Assembly (NCBI GenBank): GCA_964550635.1
Contig: CAZJZV010000004.1
Coordinates: 45,996-109,995 of the forward strand
From: RGIG4097 sp964550635
GTDB lineage: Bacteria; Bacillota; Clostridia; Christensenellales; CAG-917
DNA length: 64,000 bases
Direction of reading: 5' to 3'
Positions 8,340 to 15,966 of the stretch are shown here, piece after piece. Position 1 is the stretch's first letter; each line of letters begins with the position of its first letter. The notes beneath the pieces were generated by a model. The model did not search any database. It saw nothing but the letters and a program-made list of their open reading frames with translations, and had not been told where the DNA came from. Position numbers and translations under genes: made by a program.

Positions 8340-8368
8340 AGAATAACCAATTTGACAAACTTTGTCAA
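8340..8368 (-). promoter_or_regulatory. Promoter of the S10-spc operon with palindromic -35 region
   Basis: On the minus strand TTGACA (8368-8363) and TATTCT (8345-8340) are separated by exactly 17 bp. The -35 lies inside the perfect inverted repeat TTGACAAAGTTTGTCAA (8352-8368; 8-bp arms, one central base), which could be an operator. The predicted start leaves a leader of about 95 bases. That leader contains a CCGCCG/CGGCGG hairpin at 8291-8308. Confidence 0.75.
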
Positions 8369-8475
8369 CTAAAATTTCACACAATTTTCACGAATTATTA
8401 AATATTGTAAAAAAATATAATCTCTTAACTATATTTAGTATATATATAAAGGCGAACAGCACTATTCTACCCCCG

Positions 8476-8884
8476 TAGTGAGTGCGAACATATCTAGTCA
8501 CAGTTCCCCCTTCCTCACGTGTTTCCACTTCGGGCTTGCCGATGGCAACCACCTCGTTCGCTTTGGCTACGCACAATTCACTGGATTGCGCGTTTAACGC
8601 GTCGCGCCCATCGCGTTCCCCCTTAAAAACAGGGGCATCCCCACTGCGAAAACAAGCCTACGGCAATTTGATTACGCACTATGTTTGCACAGGCGTAGTT
8701 TTTCGCAGAAGGGGAAAAAGGAGCAAGGCTCTGCGCATAGAAAGCCGTCGCAGAGGGCATAGCGCAAAGTGCCTTGTGACGCGCTCGGCACTCGAAGTTC
8801 TCGCCGCCGTTGCGGCTCGTGTTCCGTCTTCGAACGTGTTCCGTCTTCGAATAAGTGAGTGCGTACTCACGCCCGCTCATAGTG
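8476..8884. repeat. Dispersed two-block element, copy A
   Basis: The outer blocks of this stretch recur at 51009-51307. The left block (8476-8526) matches copy B over 51 bases with 2 mismatches. The right block (8783-8884) shares an identical 50-base run with B, then a hairpin GTGAGT-GCGT-ACTCAC and CTCATAGTG. The inner 250 bases are largely unrelated to copy B. Copy A has a 17-base tandem duplication (GTGTTCCGTCTTCGAAC-like) in the right block. Small open frames in it are judged non-coding. No transposase is seen. Confidence 0.7.
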
Positions 8885-8893
8885 AGTGCAAAA

Positions 8894-9068
8894 CCGCACA
8901 AAAATTTTCGGGTGTGGGTGTCCCACCCGCTTTAACACCAAAACGAAAATTTTGCGGAATACGAATAGAGTTACAGATTATGCACGAGTTGTAGCAAAAA
9001 ATTTTCGTGCGGTAGAAGTTTCGTCGCTAGAGCCGTCAGAACAATTTTCGCCGAAAATTGCCGACGGC
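8894..9068. repeat. Hairpin-rich intergenic stretch
   Basis: Between element A and the 3' end of the 9085-10053 gene there is an inverted repeat CCGCACAAAAATTTTCG / CGAAAATTTTGCGG (8894-8910 and 8944-8957) and a nested hairpin GCCGTC..CAATTTTC..GAAAATTG..GACGGC (9032-9068). The second may end the minus-strand transcript, but it has no U-run. No gene is supported here. Confidence 0.5.
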
Positions 9069-9084
9069 TACGACGCGTAAGAAA

Positions 9085-10053
9085 CTATTTTAAGCATTTC
9101 CCGTCCACTGCGGATTGATAGATTACCCAATAGCCTTTGCCGTCGGGATTCTGCACGTCGACGGGGAGCCAAACTGCGACGTCCGCGATTTCTTCGGGCG
9201 CGGGAGAAAAGTGCGGGACGGGTATTCCGTAGCAGATATAAGTCACAGCGGTTTGGTCGTAGACGAGACCCACGACGTAGTAATCGTCGTCGGAAGAAAT
9301 CTTCACCCACCTACTGTTTGGGACAAGGTCGTTAAGGTCTTTTTCGGGGGGATAGCAAATGAATATCTCGTCGAGTTGCGGTTTGACTGCAAGATAAAAA
9401 TTCGTGCCGTCGTAGTGGAGATAGTCGTTGAGAGCAAAAGCGTTTTCGCCGTTGACGTCCACCCTATTCACCCTTTCAAAACGCTTGTCATCTTCCGTTT
9501 TGACGTTGATTTCTTCGCGCTTTTCTTCATCATTTTCAACCCTGTTTTCGACTTGATTTTCGCCCTCTTCAACGATTTCGATTTCGTCGTTTTTTGACAA
9601 GGCGATTATCTCTTCGCCACTCTCAACTTGCGGAATTTTTTCATCAACTTTTTTGTCCATTTCGCTCTCTGCTCGAGTCAAAATCTCGTCTTGTTTTTCT
9701 TCCGCTTTCTTTGCGTTTTCAAGCGATTTTTCAAAGGAAGAAATGTGTCTTTCCACGGCCGCCGCGGACGGTGTTTTCAAGGTGCTTCCAAGATATAAAT
9801 CATTGTCCGTTTTGTATGCACAAGAAAATCCGCTTTTCGTCGCAAATCGCACTTTATATGTCGTTTTGTCGTTGTCAACTTCGGTTTTTGCGATTTCATC
9901 GTTCATCAAATATAGCGTTCCGCAACCCTTTTTGAGAGCGGATTTCACGTCGATTATGAGCATATTTTTCTCATTGTTTAGGGGGTTAATTTTGAGCGCA
10001 AACACGTCCCCTTTCTTCCCTGTCAAGACAAGCGTATAACGTTTATTTTCCAT
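9085..10053 (-). CDS. Uncharacterised acidic two-domain protein
   Basis: 322 residues, with no signal peptide or membrane segment. A small basic beta-rich N-terminal domain (about 1-95: YTLVLTGKKGDVFALKINPL) is joined by a long acidic, probably coiled and disordered linker (about 95-200) to a C-terminal domain (about 200-322) with ICYGIPVPHFSPAPEE and GYWVIYQSAVDGKC. I recall similar C-terminal sequences in uncharacterised Clostridia proteins but cannot name a function. The start is taken at the ATG at 10053, because a GCGAGG site sits just upstream; the GTG at 10068 has none. That site lies inside the terminator-like hairpin behind rsmA. Confidence 0.7.
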   Translation of the reverse strand: MENKRYTLVLTGKKGDVFALKINPLNNEKNMLIIDVKSALKKGCGTLYLMNDEIAKTEVDNDKTTYKVRFATKSGFSCAYKTDNDLYLGSTLKTPSAAAVERHISSFEKSLENAKKAEEKQDEILTRAESEMDKKVDEKIPQVESGEEIIALSKNDEIEIVEEGENQVENRVENDEEKREEINVKTEDDKRFERVNRVDVNGENAFALNDYLHYDGTNFYLAVKPQLDEIFICYPPEKDLNDLVPNSRWVKISSDDDYYVVGLVYDQTAVTYICYGIPVPHFSPAPEEIADVAVWLPVDVQNPDGKGYWVIYQSAVDGKCLK

Positions 10054-10083
10054 ATAAAAACCTCGCACGATATACTATGCGAG
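10054..10083 (-). terminator. Terminator-like hairpin after rsmA, overlapping the next ribosome binding site
   Basis: On the minus strand CCTCGCA (10083-10077) pairs with TGCGAGG (10067-10061) across a 10-base loop and is followed by TTTTTATAT, which runs to the ATG of the next gene. The 3' arm carries the GAGG that would be that gene's Shine-Dalgarno. The hairpin can therefore end rsmA transcription and also hide the start of the downstream gene. Confidence 0.65.
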
Positions 10084-10132
10084 GTCGTCTGATTTTATGA
10101 AAATTTGCGGTGCGGTTGCCTATTCTGTTTCG

Positions 10133-10960
10133 TCAAAATTGTTTGGACAAAGCGACGAAATCATCAAGGGATAAAACCTCTCCCCTTATCCTTTCGTCAA
10201 AGCCCGCCGACTTGACTTTTTCAGTCGCTTCTGCCTTTGAAATTCCAAAGGTTGCGGACAGGTTGTTGACGAGAGTTTTTCTGCGCATAGCGAACGCACT
10301 GCGCACGAGTTTATGCACGAGCGGTTTGTTTTCGCCCGCGAGTTTTCCGTCGTCTAAATCTATGCGCACCACCGCACTGTCTACGTTAGGCGCGGGGTAA
10401 AACATATTGCGATTGACCTTTCTCGTGACCGTCGCGCTACCGCGCATAAGCACGGCAAGGGTGATTGCGGAATAGTCCGCCGTGTTTGGTTTTGCGACGA
10501 GCCTATCCCCCACTTCTTCTTGCACCATAATAGTCAAAGAGCGGACGGGCAAGTCGCTTTCGAGAAAGCGCATTATGAGCGGAGTCGTGATATAGTACGG
10601 CAAATTTGCGACGACCTTGAATTCTCTTCCGCCGATGAAATTCATAAACTCATCGTCTTTCATTTTGAGAACGTCGCGGAAAATCACTTCTACGTTTTCG
10701 AGTCCCTGCAAGGACAACGCAAGAACGGGTTCGAGATTTTTATCGACCTCGAAAGAATAGACTTTTTCCGCTTTCTCCGCAATCTGTCTTGTGAGAGTGC
10801 CTGCGCCCGTGCCGATTTCGACGACTATATCTCCGTCGTCAATCAGACTATCCGCGACAATCCCTTTCAAGAGATTGGTGTCGGATATGAAGTTTTGTCC
10901 GAGCCCCTTGTTGAAACGGAATCCGCTTGCTTGCAAAAGGTCTTTGAGTTTCATTTCCAT
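10133..10960 (-). CDS. rsmA: 16S rRNA (adenine1518-N6/adenine1519-N6)-dimethyltransferase
   Basis: 275 residues (an alternative start is two codons later). It dimethylates two adjacent adenines in the 3' hairpin of 16S rRNA using S-adenosylmethionine, a late checkpoint in 30S assembly; its loss gives kasugamycin resistance. The SAM motif VVEIGTGAGTLT, the catalytic motif NLPYYITTPLI and the N-terminal FNKGLGQNFISD are intact, and the C-terminal helical domain is complete. It lies in the metG-tatD-rsmA neighbourhood typical of Bacillota. The usual RNase M5 gene is not present between tatD and rsmA. Confidence 0.97.
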   Translation of the reverse strand: MEMKLKDLLQASGFRFNKGLGQNFISDTNLLKGIVADSLIDDGDIVVEIGTGAGTLTRQIAEKAEKVYSFEVDKNLEPVLALSLQGLENVEVIFRDVLKMKDDEFMNFIGGREFKVVANLPYYITTPLIMRFLESDLPVRSLTIMVQEEVGDRLVAKPNTADYSAITLAVLMRGSATVTRKVNRNMFYPAPNVDSAVVRIDLDDGKLAGENKPLVHKLVRSAFAMRRKTLVNNLSATFGISKAEATEKVKSAGFDERIRGEVLSLDDFVALSKQF

Positions 10961-11005
10961 AATTTACCGTTTTTTATGCGGATAGGATTTCCAATTCCGC
11001 ACAAC

Positions 11006-11034
11006 ATATTATCGTACCAAGGACAAACAACCAA
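11006..11034 (-). promoter_or_regulatory. Possible rsmA promoter
   Basis: On the minus strand TTGGTT (11034-11029) and TAATAT (11011-11006) are spaced by 17 bp, in the 126-bp gap between the radical SAM gene and rsmA and downstream of a terminator. The match to consensus is moderate. Confidence 0.45.
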
Positions 11035-11048
11035 AGTACAAAAGAAGA

Positions 11049-11085
11049 AAAGGGAACGACAAATCTCACGAGTCGTTCCTTTTTC
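11049..11085 (-). terminator. Intrinsic terminator after the radical SAM gene
   Basis: On the minus strand AGGAACGAC and GTCGTTCCC form a 9-bp stem followed by TTTTCTTCTTTT. It begins right after the radical SAM stop codon and would separate metG-tatD-rSAM from rsmA. Confidence 0.65.
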
Positions 11086-11688
11086 TTATTCTCTGATGGT
11101 TTCTCTGACTCTGTATTTTGCGCCGATGGACTCTGCGAGTTTGCGACACGCTTCGATTTCTTCTTCGCCGATGAAGTCGACGACGGAAAGAGTCGTATCG
11201 ATACCTTCAGCGACGCAACCTTTCGCAAATTCGACCATAGCATAGAATGCGTCTTCACCGAACTTGCTTCTGCAAATCTCTTGATATAGTTCGGGATTGC
11301 TTGCGTTCAAGGATATGGACACGCAGTCGATATAAGGCGCGATGAGTTTCGGCACGTCGTTGCGTTTGTTGATGAGATTTGCCTGACCGTTCGTGTTGAT
11401 TCTCGTTTTCAGTCCGAGACGTTTGAGATAAGGACCGACTTGCGAAAGGACGGGAAGAGCGCACGTAGGCTCGCCGTATCCGCAAAAGACGATCTCGTCA
11501 TACTTCTTCAAGTTGTACAAGGACAAGTCTTCTTTTATATCCTCGAAGTTAGGTTCTCTCGTCAACCACAAATCGTCGTTGCCCACACCGCGTTTGATGT
11601 TCCTAACACAAAACTCACAAGCGTTCGAGCACTTGTTTGTAAGGTTGATATAAAGGCTGTCGCCAAATTCATATACAAAGTTCTTCAT
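11086..11688 (-). CDS. TatD-linked radical SAM protein
   Basis: 200 residues. It has the radical SAM CxxxCxxC motif at about residues 19-26 (CSNACEFC), the glycine-rich FCGYGEPT segment and TRINTNGQANLI, so it should bind a 4Fe-4S cluster and S-adenosylmethionine. A family of this size next to tatD is recognised in Firmicutes and sometimes fused to TatD, but its substrate is unknown as far as I know. The gene starts 18 bp after tatD and ends in a terminator, so it is the last gene of metG-tatD-rSAM. The short length suggests a partial TIM barrel without an auxiliary cluster domain. Confidence 0.88.
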   Translation of the reverse strand: MKNFVYEFGDSLYINLTNKCSNACEFCVRNIKRGVGNDDLWLTREPNFEDIKEDLSLYNLKKYDEIVFCGYGEPTCALPVLSQVGPYLKRLGLKTRINTNGQANLINKRNDVPKLIAPYIDCVSISLNASNPELYQEICRSKFGEDAFYAMVEFAKGCVAEGIDTTLSVVDFIGEEEIEACRKLAESIGAKYRVRETIRE

Positions 11689-11706
11689 AGCAAAATCAAT
11701 GTTTTA

Positions 11707-12486
11707 TCAATGCGTTTTGATACGCTTAAATAGCGTTTTAGCATTTTTCGTCGTTTGTTCGACAAGTTCCGTTCTATCCGAGCCAAGCACTTCCGCCGCC
11801 TTATCCGCAACGAGATTGACAAGTTTCGGATAGTTCGTTTTGCCCCTGAAAGGGACGGGAGTCATATAAGGCGCGTCCGTTTCAAACAACAGTCTATCCT
11901 GCGGGACGACCGCAAGAGATTCGAGATTGTGCACTGCGTTTTTGAAAGTTATCGCACCGCCGAAAGAGAAGTATGCGTCGTAGTGCGAAAACACTTTGAC
12001 CATTTCCGCAGAGCCCGAATAGCAATGCAACAACACACCGTTTGAGAGTTTCGACTTGTTGTCTTCAAGGATTTTCCTTGCGTCTTCGTATGCATCTCTC
12101 ACGTGCAAAATCACCGGAAGAGACAAACTGTCCGCAAGTTCGATTTGTTCTGCAAACACCCGCCTTTGAATATCGCGCGGGGATAGGTCGTAGTGATAGT
12201 CTAGTCCGATTTCCCCGATTGCGACCGTCTTTTCGCTCTTGCACTCGTCCGCAAACAAGTCGTACATAACACTCGTTGCAAGACGGCTATCGTGGGGGTG
12301 CATGCCGACCGCACAATATACGTCGTCGTAGGAAAGAGAGAGTTTGTACCCCTCCACCGACGACGGCTCGTCGTAACCAACGGTGATAACCGACTCTATG
12401 CCGTCCCCTTTCAAATTCGATATTATTTCGTCGACTTCGGGGGACAGTCTTTCATCGGTCAAATGGCAATGGGTGTCGATGAGCAT
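11707..12486 (-). CDS. tatD: TatD family metal-dependent hydrolase (DNase)
   Basis: 259 residues, the normal length. The amidohydrolase-like TIM barrel starts with the metal-binding DTHCHL motif and continues with GEIGLDYHYD, PVILHVRDA, LLHCYSGS and the catalytic LLFETDAPYMTP. The family has 3'-5' DNase/RNase activity and is linked to DNA repair and tRNA quality control. It starts directly behind metG (2-bp gap) and is translationally close to it. All expected metal ligands can be seen. Confidence 0.95.
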   Translation of the reverse strand: MLIDTHCHLTDERLSPEVDEIISNLKGDGIESVITVGYDEPSSVEGYKLSLSYDDVYCAVGMHPHDSRLATSVMYDLFADECKSEKTVAIGEIGLDYHYDLSPRDIQRRVFAEQIELADSLSLPVILHVRDAYEDARKILEDNKSKLSNGVLLHCYSGSAEMVKVFSHYDAYFSFGGAITFKNAVHNLESLAVVPQDRLLFETDAPYMTPVPFRGKTNYPKLVNLVADKAAEVLGSDRTELVEQTTKNAKTLFKRIKTH

Positions 12487-12487
12487 A

Positions 12488-14425
12488 CTATCTGACGGTT
12501 GCGCCCGACGGCACTTTCTTTTCGGGAGATACGAGCACTACTTGGTCGTCCGTGCAAGCGCAAAGGAGCATACCTTGACTTTCGATTCCGCAGAGTTTTG
12601 CGGGCTTCAAGTTGCTGACTACGACGACTTGTTTGCCGAGCATTTCTTCGGGAGTGTAGTATTGTGCGATACCGCTGACGATAGTGCGAGTTTCCTCCCC
12701 TATTTTCACGGAGAATTTGAGAAGTTTTTTCGCCTTTTGGACTTTTTCCGCCTCGACAATTTCGCCCACTCTCAACTGCACTTTCGCAAAGTCTTCGATG
12801 CCGATTTCGGAAATCTCGACGACGTTTTCGGGTTTCTTCTCTTCCTTGGGCTTTCTTGCGTCGTACATTGCCTGAACCTTTTCGTTGACTTCTTTTGCGT
12901 CGAATCTATGGAAAAGGATTTCGGGGGTTTCGGTGACTTTCGTGCCGTTCGGGAGAAGTCCGAAAGTGTCGAGCGTGTCGAACTTGCGCGCGGATGCGTT
13001 AAATTCCGCATAGACCTTTTTCGCGGTTTCGGGGATGAAACATTCGAGCATGCTTGTTCCCATAAGAATGGTTTCTGCAAGGTTATAAAGCACGGTTGCC
13101 AGTCTATCTTGTTTGGTTTCGTCCTTTGCGAGCGCCCACGGCATAGTTTCGTCGACGTACTTGTTCGCTCTGCGGAACACGCCGATGATTTCGGAGAGTG
13201 CGTCCGCGACCTTATATTCATCAACTTTCGCGCAAACTTTCTTGTATGCGGAAGTTGCGACTTCTTTGAGCTCGTCGTCGACGGGTTCGTTCGCGTTCTT
13301 GTTTTCAAGGACTCCGCCGAAATACTTGTTCGCCATTGCGAGCGTGCGATTGACGAGATTGCCGAATACATTTGCAAGTTCGCCGTTCACGGTGTCCGTC
13401 ACCATATCCCAACCGATGAGGCCGTCGTTTTCTTGGGGCATTTGCGCGAGAAGGAAGTATCTCACCGCGTCCACTCCGTAGATAGACACAAGGTCGTCCG
13501 CGTAGATGACGTTGCCCTTACTCTTCGACATTTTCCCGCCGTCCTGCAAAAGCCACGGATGACCGAAGACTTGTTTGGGGAGCGGTTCGCCGAGTGCCAT
13601 AAGGAAGATAGGCCAATAGATCGTGTGGAAACGCACGATGTCTTTGCCGATGACGTGCACGTCCGCGGGCCAATACTTTTTGTAGAGTTCACCGTGATTG
13701 CCGTCCGCATCGTAGCCAAGACCGGTGATATAGTTTGTGAGTGCGTCAAGCCAGACGTAGACGACGTGTTTGTCGTCGAAACTGACGGGAATACCCCACT
13801 TGAAAGAGGTACGCGACACGCACAAATCTTGAAGACCGGGCTTCAAGAAGTTGTTCACCATTTCGTTCTTTCTTGACACGGGAACGATAAAATCGGGGTG
13901 TTCATCGTAATATTTGAGCAGTTTATCTGCGTATTTGGACATTTTGAAGAAGTACGCTTCTTCTTCCGCAACGTGAACTTCGCGACCGCAGTCGGGGCAT
14001 TTGCCGTTCACGAGTTGGCTTTCGGTCAGGAAGGATTCACAAGGGGTGCAATACCAACCCTTGTAAGAGCCTTTGTATATATCGCCTTGGTCGTAAAGGC
14101 GTTTGAAGATTTTTTGGACTTGTTTTTCGTGGTCCGTATCGGTGGTGCGGATGAATTTATCGTACGAGATATTCATCATATCCCATATGGATTTGATTTC
14201 TCCTGCGACTCCGTCGACGAATTGTTTGGGAGTGGTGCCTGCCGCCGCCGCTTTCAACTCGATTTTTTCACCGTGCTCGTCGGTGCCGGTTTGAAAACGC
14301 ACGTCGTAACCTTGCGCGCGTTTGAAGCGTGCAAGAAAATCGGTCAAAACGATCTCATACACGTTGCCGATATGGGGTTTGCCCGAAGTGTAGGCTATTG
14401 CGGTTGTAACGTAATATTTTTCCAT
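12488..14425 (-). CDS. metG: Methionyl-tRNA synthetase
   Basis: 645 residues from the ATG at 14425, which follows GAGGTG; the frame is open to 14458 but those residues are not conserved. It charges tRNA-Met. The Rossmann catalytic core has the HIGH-type PHIGN motif near the N-terminus, a zinc knob with CTPC...CPDC at about residues 127-147 and KMSKSKGN at about 300. An anticodon-binding helical domain follows, and a C-terminal tRNA-binding OB domain (about 540-645, VQLRVGEIVEAEKV) serves dimerisation. It is the first gene of metG-tatD-rSAM. Confidence 0.97.
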   Translation of the reverse strand: MEKYYVTTAIAYTSGKPHIGNVYEIVLTDFLARFKRAQGYDVRFQTGTDEHGEKIELKAAAAGTTPKQFVDGVAGEIKSIWDMMNISYDKFIRTTDTDHEKQVQKIFKRLYDQGDIYKGSYKGWYCTPCESFLTESQLVNGKCPDCGREVHVAEEEAYFFKMSKYADKLLKYYDEHPDFIVPVSRKNEMVNNFLKPGLQDLCVSRTSFKWGIPVSFDDKHVVYVWLDALTNYITGLGYDADGNHGELYKKYWPADVHVIGKDIVRFHTIYWPIFLMALGEPLPKQVFGHPWLLQDGGKMSKSKGNVIYADDLVSIYGVDAVRYFLLAQMPQENDGLIGWDMVTDTVNGELANVFGNLVNRTLAMANKYFGGVLENKNANEPVDDELKEVATSAYKKVCAKVDEYKVADALSEIIGVFRRANKYVDETMPWALAKDETKQDRLATVLYNLAETILMGTSMLECFIPETAKKVYAEFNASARKFDTLDTFGLLPNGTKVTETPEILFHRFDAKEVNEKVQAMYDARKPKEEKKPENVVEISEIGIEDFAKVQLRVGEIVEAEKVQKAKKLLKFSVKIGEETRTIVSGIAQYYTPEEMLGKQVVVVSNLKPAKLCGIESQGMLLCACTDDQVVLVSPEKKVPSGATVR

Positions 14426-14436
14426 ATTCACCTCTC

Positions 14437-14501
14437 GAAAGACGAATGAGTCTTTCACGTAATAGTATATAGATTATACAACTTATAAAGGCTTTTGTAA
14501 A
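14437..14501 (-). promoter_or_regulatory. metG promoter and leader hairpin
   Basis: On the minus strand TTTACA (14501-14496) and a perfect TATAAT (14478-14473) are 17 bp apart. The short leader contains GAAAGAC/GTCTTTC (14456-14450 with 14443-14437), a 7-bp hairpin immediately before the GAGGTG ribosome binding site. It is too small for a T-box, so no tRNA-sensing leader is claimed. Confidence 0.75.
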
Positions 14502-14543
14502 CAAAAAGCGCATTATCCCACCCTATCGGGCGTAAAATATGGC

Positions 14544-15098
14544 GTGAATATCGCATTTTCTTTGATAGCAATAGTATCTCTCGTCACGCTAATCGTCATA
14601 TCCCCCGAAAAAGCGTTCCCGACGATGATAGACGGAGTGCAAGGGGCGGTGCAACTCGCGATAAAACTCACCGCCGTATACGCCGTGTGGTTGTCCGTCC
14701 TGAAAATGGCGGAGAAATCGGGGCTCGACAAGAAATTATCCCACGGACTCCGCCCTATCGTCAGGCGGATATTCAAGGGTGAAAGCGAAAACGCATACGA
14801 GCGTATCTCCGTCAACCTTGCTTCAAACGTGCTCGGCATGGGCGGTGCGGCTACCCCCGCCGGTATGGACGCTATGGCACTCATGCAGGACGGAAGCGAA
14901 TACGCAACGGACAATATGATTATGTTTCTCGTCATCAATGCGACGAGCATACAACTAATCCCCGCCACAGTCGTTGCGCTTCGCGCGGCGGCGGGGAGCG
15001 AAAACGCGGGGGATATAATTCTGCCCACTCTCATATCGTCGTCAATCGCAACGGTCGTCGGAATGATACTCTGCAAGGTATTCCAAAAGAAAAAATGA
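14544..15098 (+). CDS. spmA: Spore maturation protein A (nucleoside-recognition domain)
   Basis: 184 residues from a GTG start. It is a multi-spanning membrane protein of the Gate/nucleoside-recognition family. The conserved KMAEKSGL, NLASNVLGMGGAATPAGMDA and VINATSIQLIPATVVALRA segments identify SpmA, which in Bacillus subtilis acts with SpmB in spore core dehydration and heat resistance. The ribosome binding site is weak and the start uncertain. Its stop overlaps the spmB start (ATGA). Homologues also occur in non-spore-formers, so sporulation is suggested, not proven. Confidence 0.9.
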   Translation: MNIAFSLIAIVSLVTLIVISPEKAFPTMIDGVQGAVQLAIKLTAVYAVWLSVLKMAEKSGLDKKLSHGLRPIVRRIFKGESENAYERISVNLASNVLGMGGAATPAGMDAMALMQDGSEYATDNMIMFLVINATSIQLIPATVVALRAAAGSENAGDIILPTLISSSIATVVGMILCKVFQKKK

Positions 15099-15601
15099 GC
15101 GCATACCTTCTCCCCGTGCTTATTCTACTCGTCGTCGCGTATTGCATTGTCAAGCGGATAAAAATCTACGACTGCTTTCTGGACGGCGCAAAAGAAAGTC
15201 TATCCCTTGTGAAGACGGTCTTTCCCTATATCGCAACCGTATTCATCGCAATAGAGTTATTCAAGGCGAGCGGACTGTCGGGGATGGTAGCAAGCCTACT
15301 CAAAACGCCCCTATCCTATCTCGGCATACCGTCCGAAGTTGCGGAGTTACTACTTCTCGTCCCAATCAGCGGAAACGGCACGACCGCGCTTTTGGAGCGT
15401 ATCGTAAACGACTACGGAGCGGACAGTTATATCTCTCGGTGCGCCTCAGTTATAGCGGGCGGAACCGAAACGATATTCTACATATCGGCAGTTTATCTGT
15501 CGAAAACGAAAGCTAAACACTTGAAACGTGCAATACCCATATCATTGTTCTGCACCCTACTCGGTGCGGTCGTAGGGTGTGCGCTTTGCAGAATTATGTG
15601 A
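15095..15601 (+). CDS. spmB: Spore maturation protein B (nucleoside-recognition domain)
   Basis: 168 residues with about five membrane segments. LLVPISGNGTTALLERIV and SVIAGGTETIFYISAVYL are the signature segments of SpmB. It works with SpmA, the two forming the halves of a Gate-type membrane protein. It is translationally coupled to spmA through the four-base overlap and is the last gene before the A-rich stretch and terminator. Confidence 0.92.
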   Translation: MSAYLLPVLILLVVAYCIVKRIKIYDCFLDGAKESLSLVKTVFPYIATVFIAIELFKASGLSGMVASLLKTPLSYLGIPSEVAELLLLVPISGNGTTALLERIVNDYGADSYISRCASVIAGGTETIFYISAVYLSKTKAKHLKRAIPISLFCTLLGAVVGCALCRIM

Positions 15602-15892
15602 ACGCGGTCAAAAACACAAGTGGTTGAAAGTGGCAAAAACAAGCGGATTTAAGCACGCGCAATCAACCGACAAAGTCAAGAAAACAAAAGAAAAAGTCAA
15701 CGCCCAAAAGAACAAAAAAAATCAAAAACAGCAAGTCGAATGAATAGCCCAAAGAAGAAAAAAACAGGCGGTCGCTGCGACACAAAAAAACGATGAAACG
15801 GCGGTCGCAAAGATAAAAATATACAGTCGAAAAATTAGCCGCTTAACAAATCAAAGAAGAAAAAACAGGCAAAAGAAAAAACACAAAAAAAA
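15602..15892. other. A-rich intergenic stretch without a convincing gene
   Basis: The plus strand is strongly enriched in A (runs of 7 to 10). The motif CAAAGAAGAAAAAA(A)CAGGC occurs twice, near 15754 and 15850. A short frame ending at a TGA near 15741 would encode a Lys/Gln-rich tail-like peptide of about 37 residues, but it has no ATG and no ribosome binding site. It could be the decayed 3' end of an older gene or an untranslated spacer. Confidence 0.5.
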
Positions 15893-15927
15893 AACGACGG
15901 CACGCTCATCGTGCCGTCGATTTTTTC
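15890..15927. terminator. Bidirectional terminator between spmB and the HTH-cupin gene
   Basis: A perfect 10-bp stem CGACGGCACG / CGTGCCGTCG with loop CTCAT is flanked by ATTTTTTC on the plus side and a run of A's (U's in the minus transcript) on the other. It can serve both convergent transcripts. Confidence 0.9.
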
Positions 15928-15966
15928 GGTTTATTAAGTTGATGACTCCGTGAGAGAAGACGAAAA

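Noticed and set aside
8482..8994. Open frames within element A, and similar ones in element B (51078-51333), including small Arg-rich peptides on the minus strand.
   Set aside because: The shared peptide parts merely reflect the shared DNA blocks; frames differ between copies and lack ribosome binding sites.
14426..14500. A T-box leader upstream of metG.
   Set aside because: The leader is only about 45 bases with one small hairpin and no T-box consensus or antiterminator.
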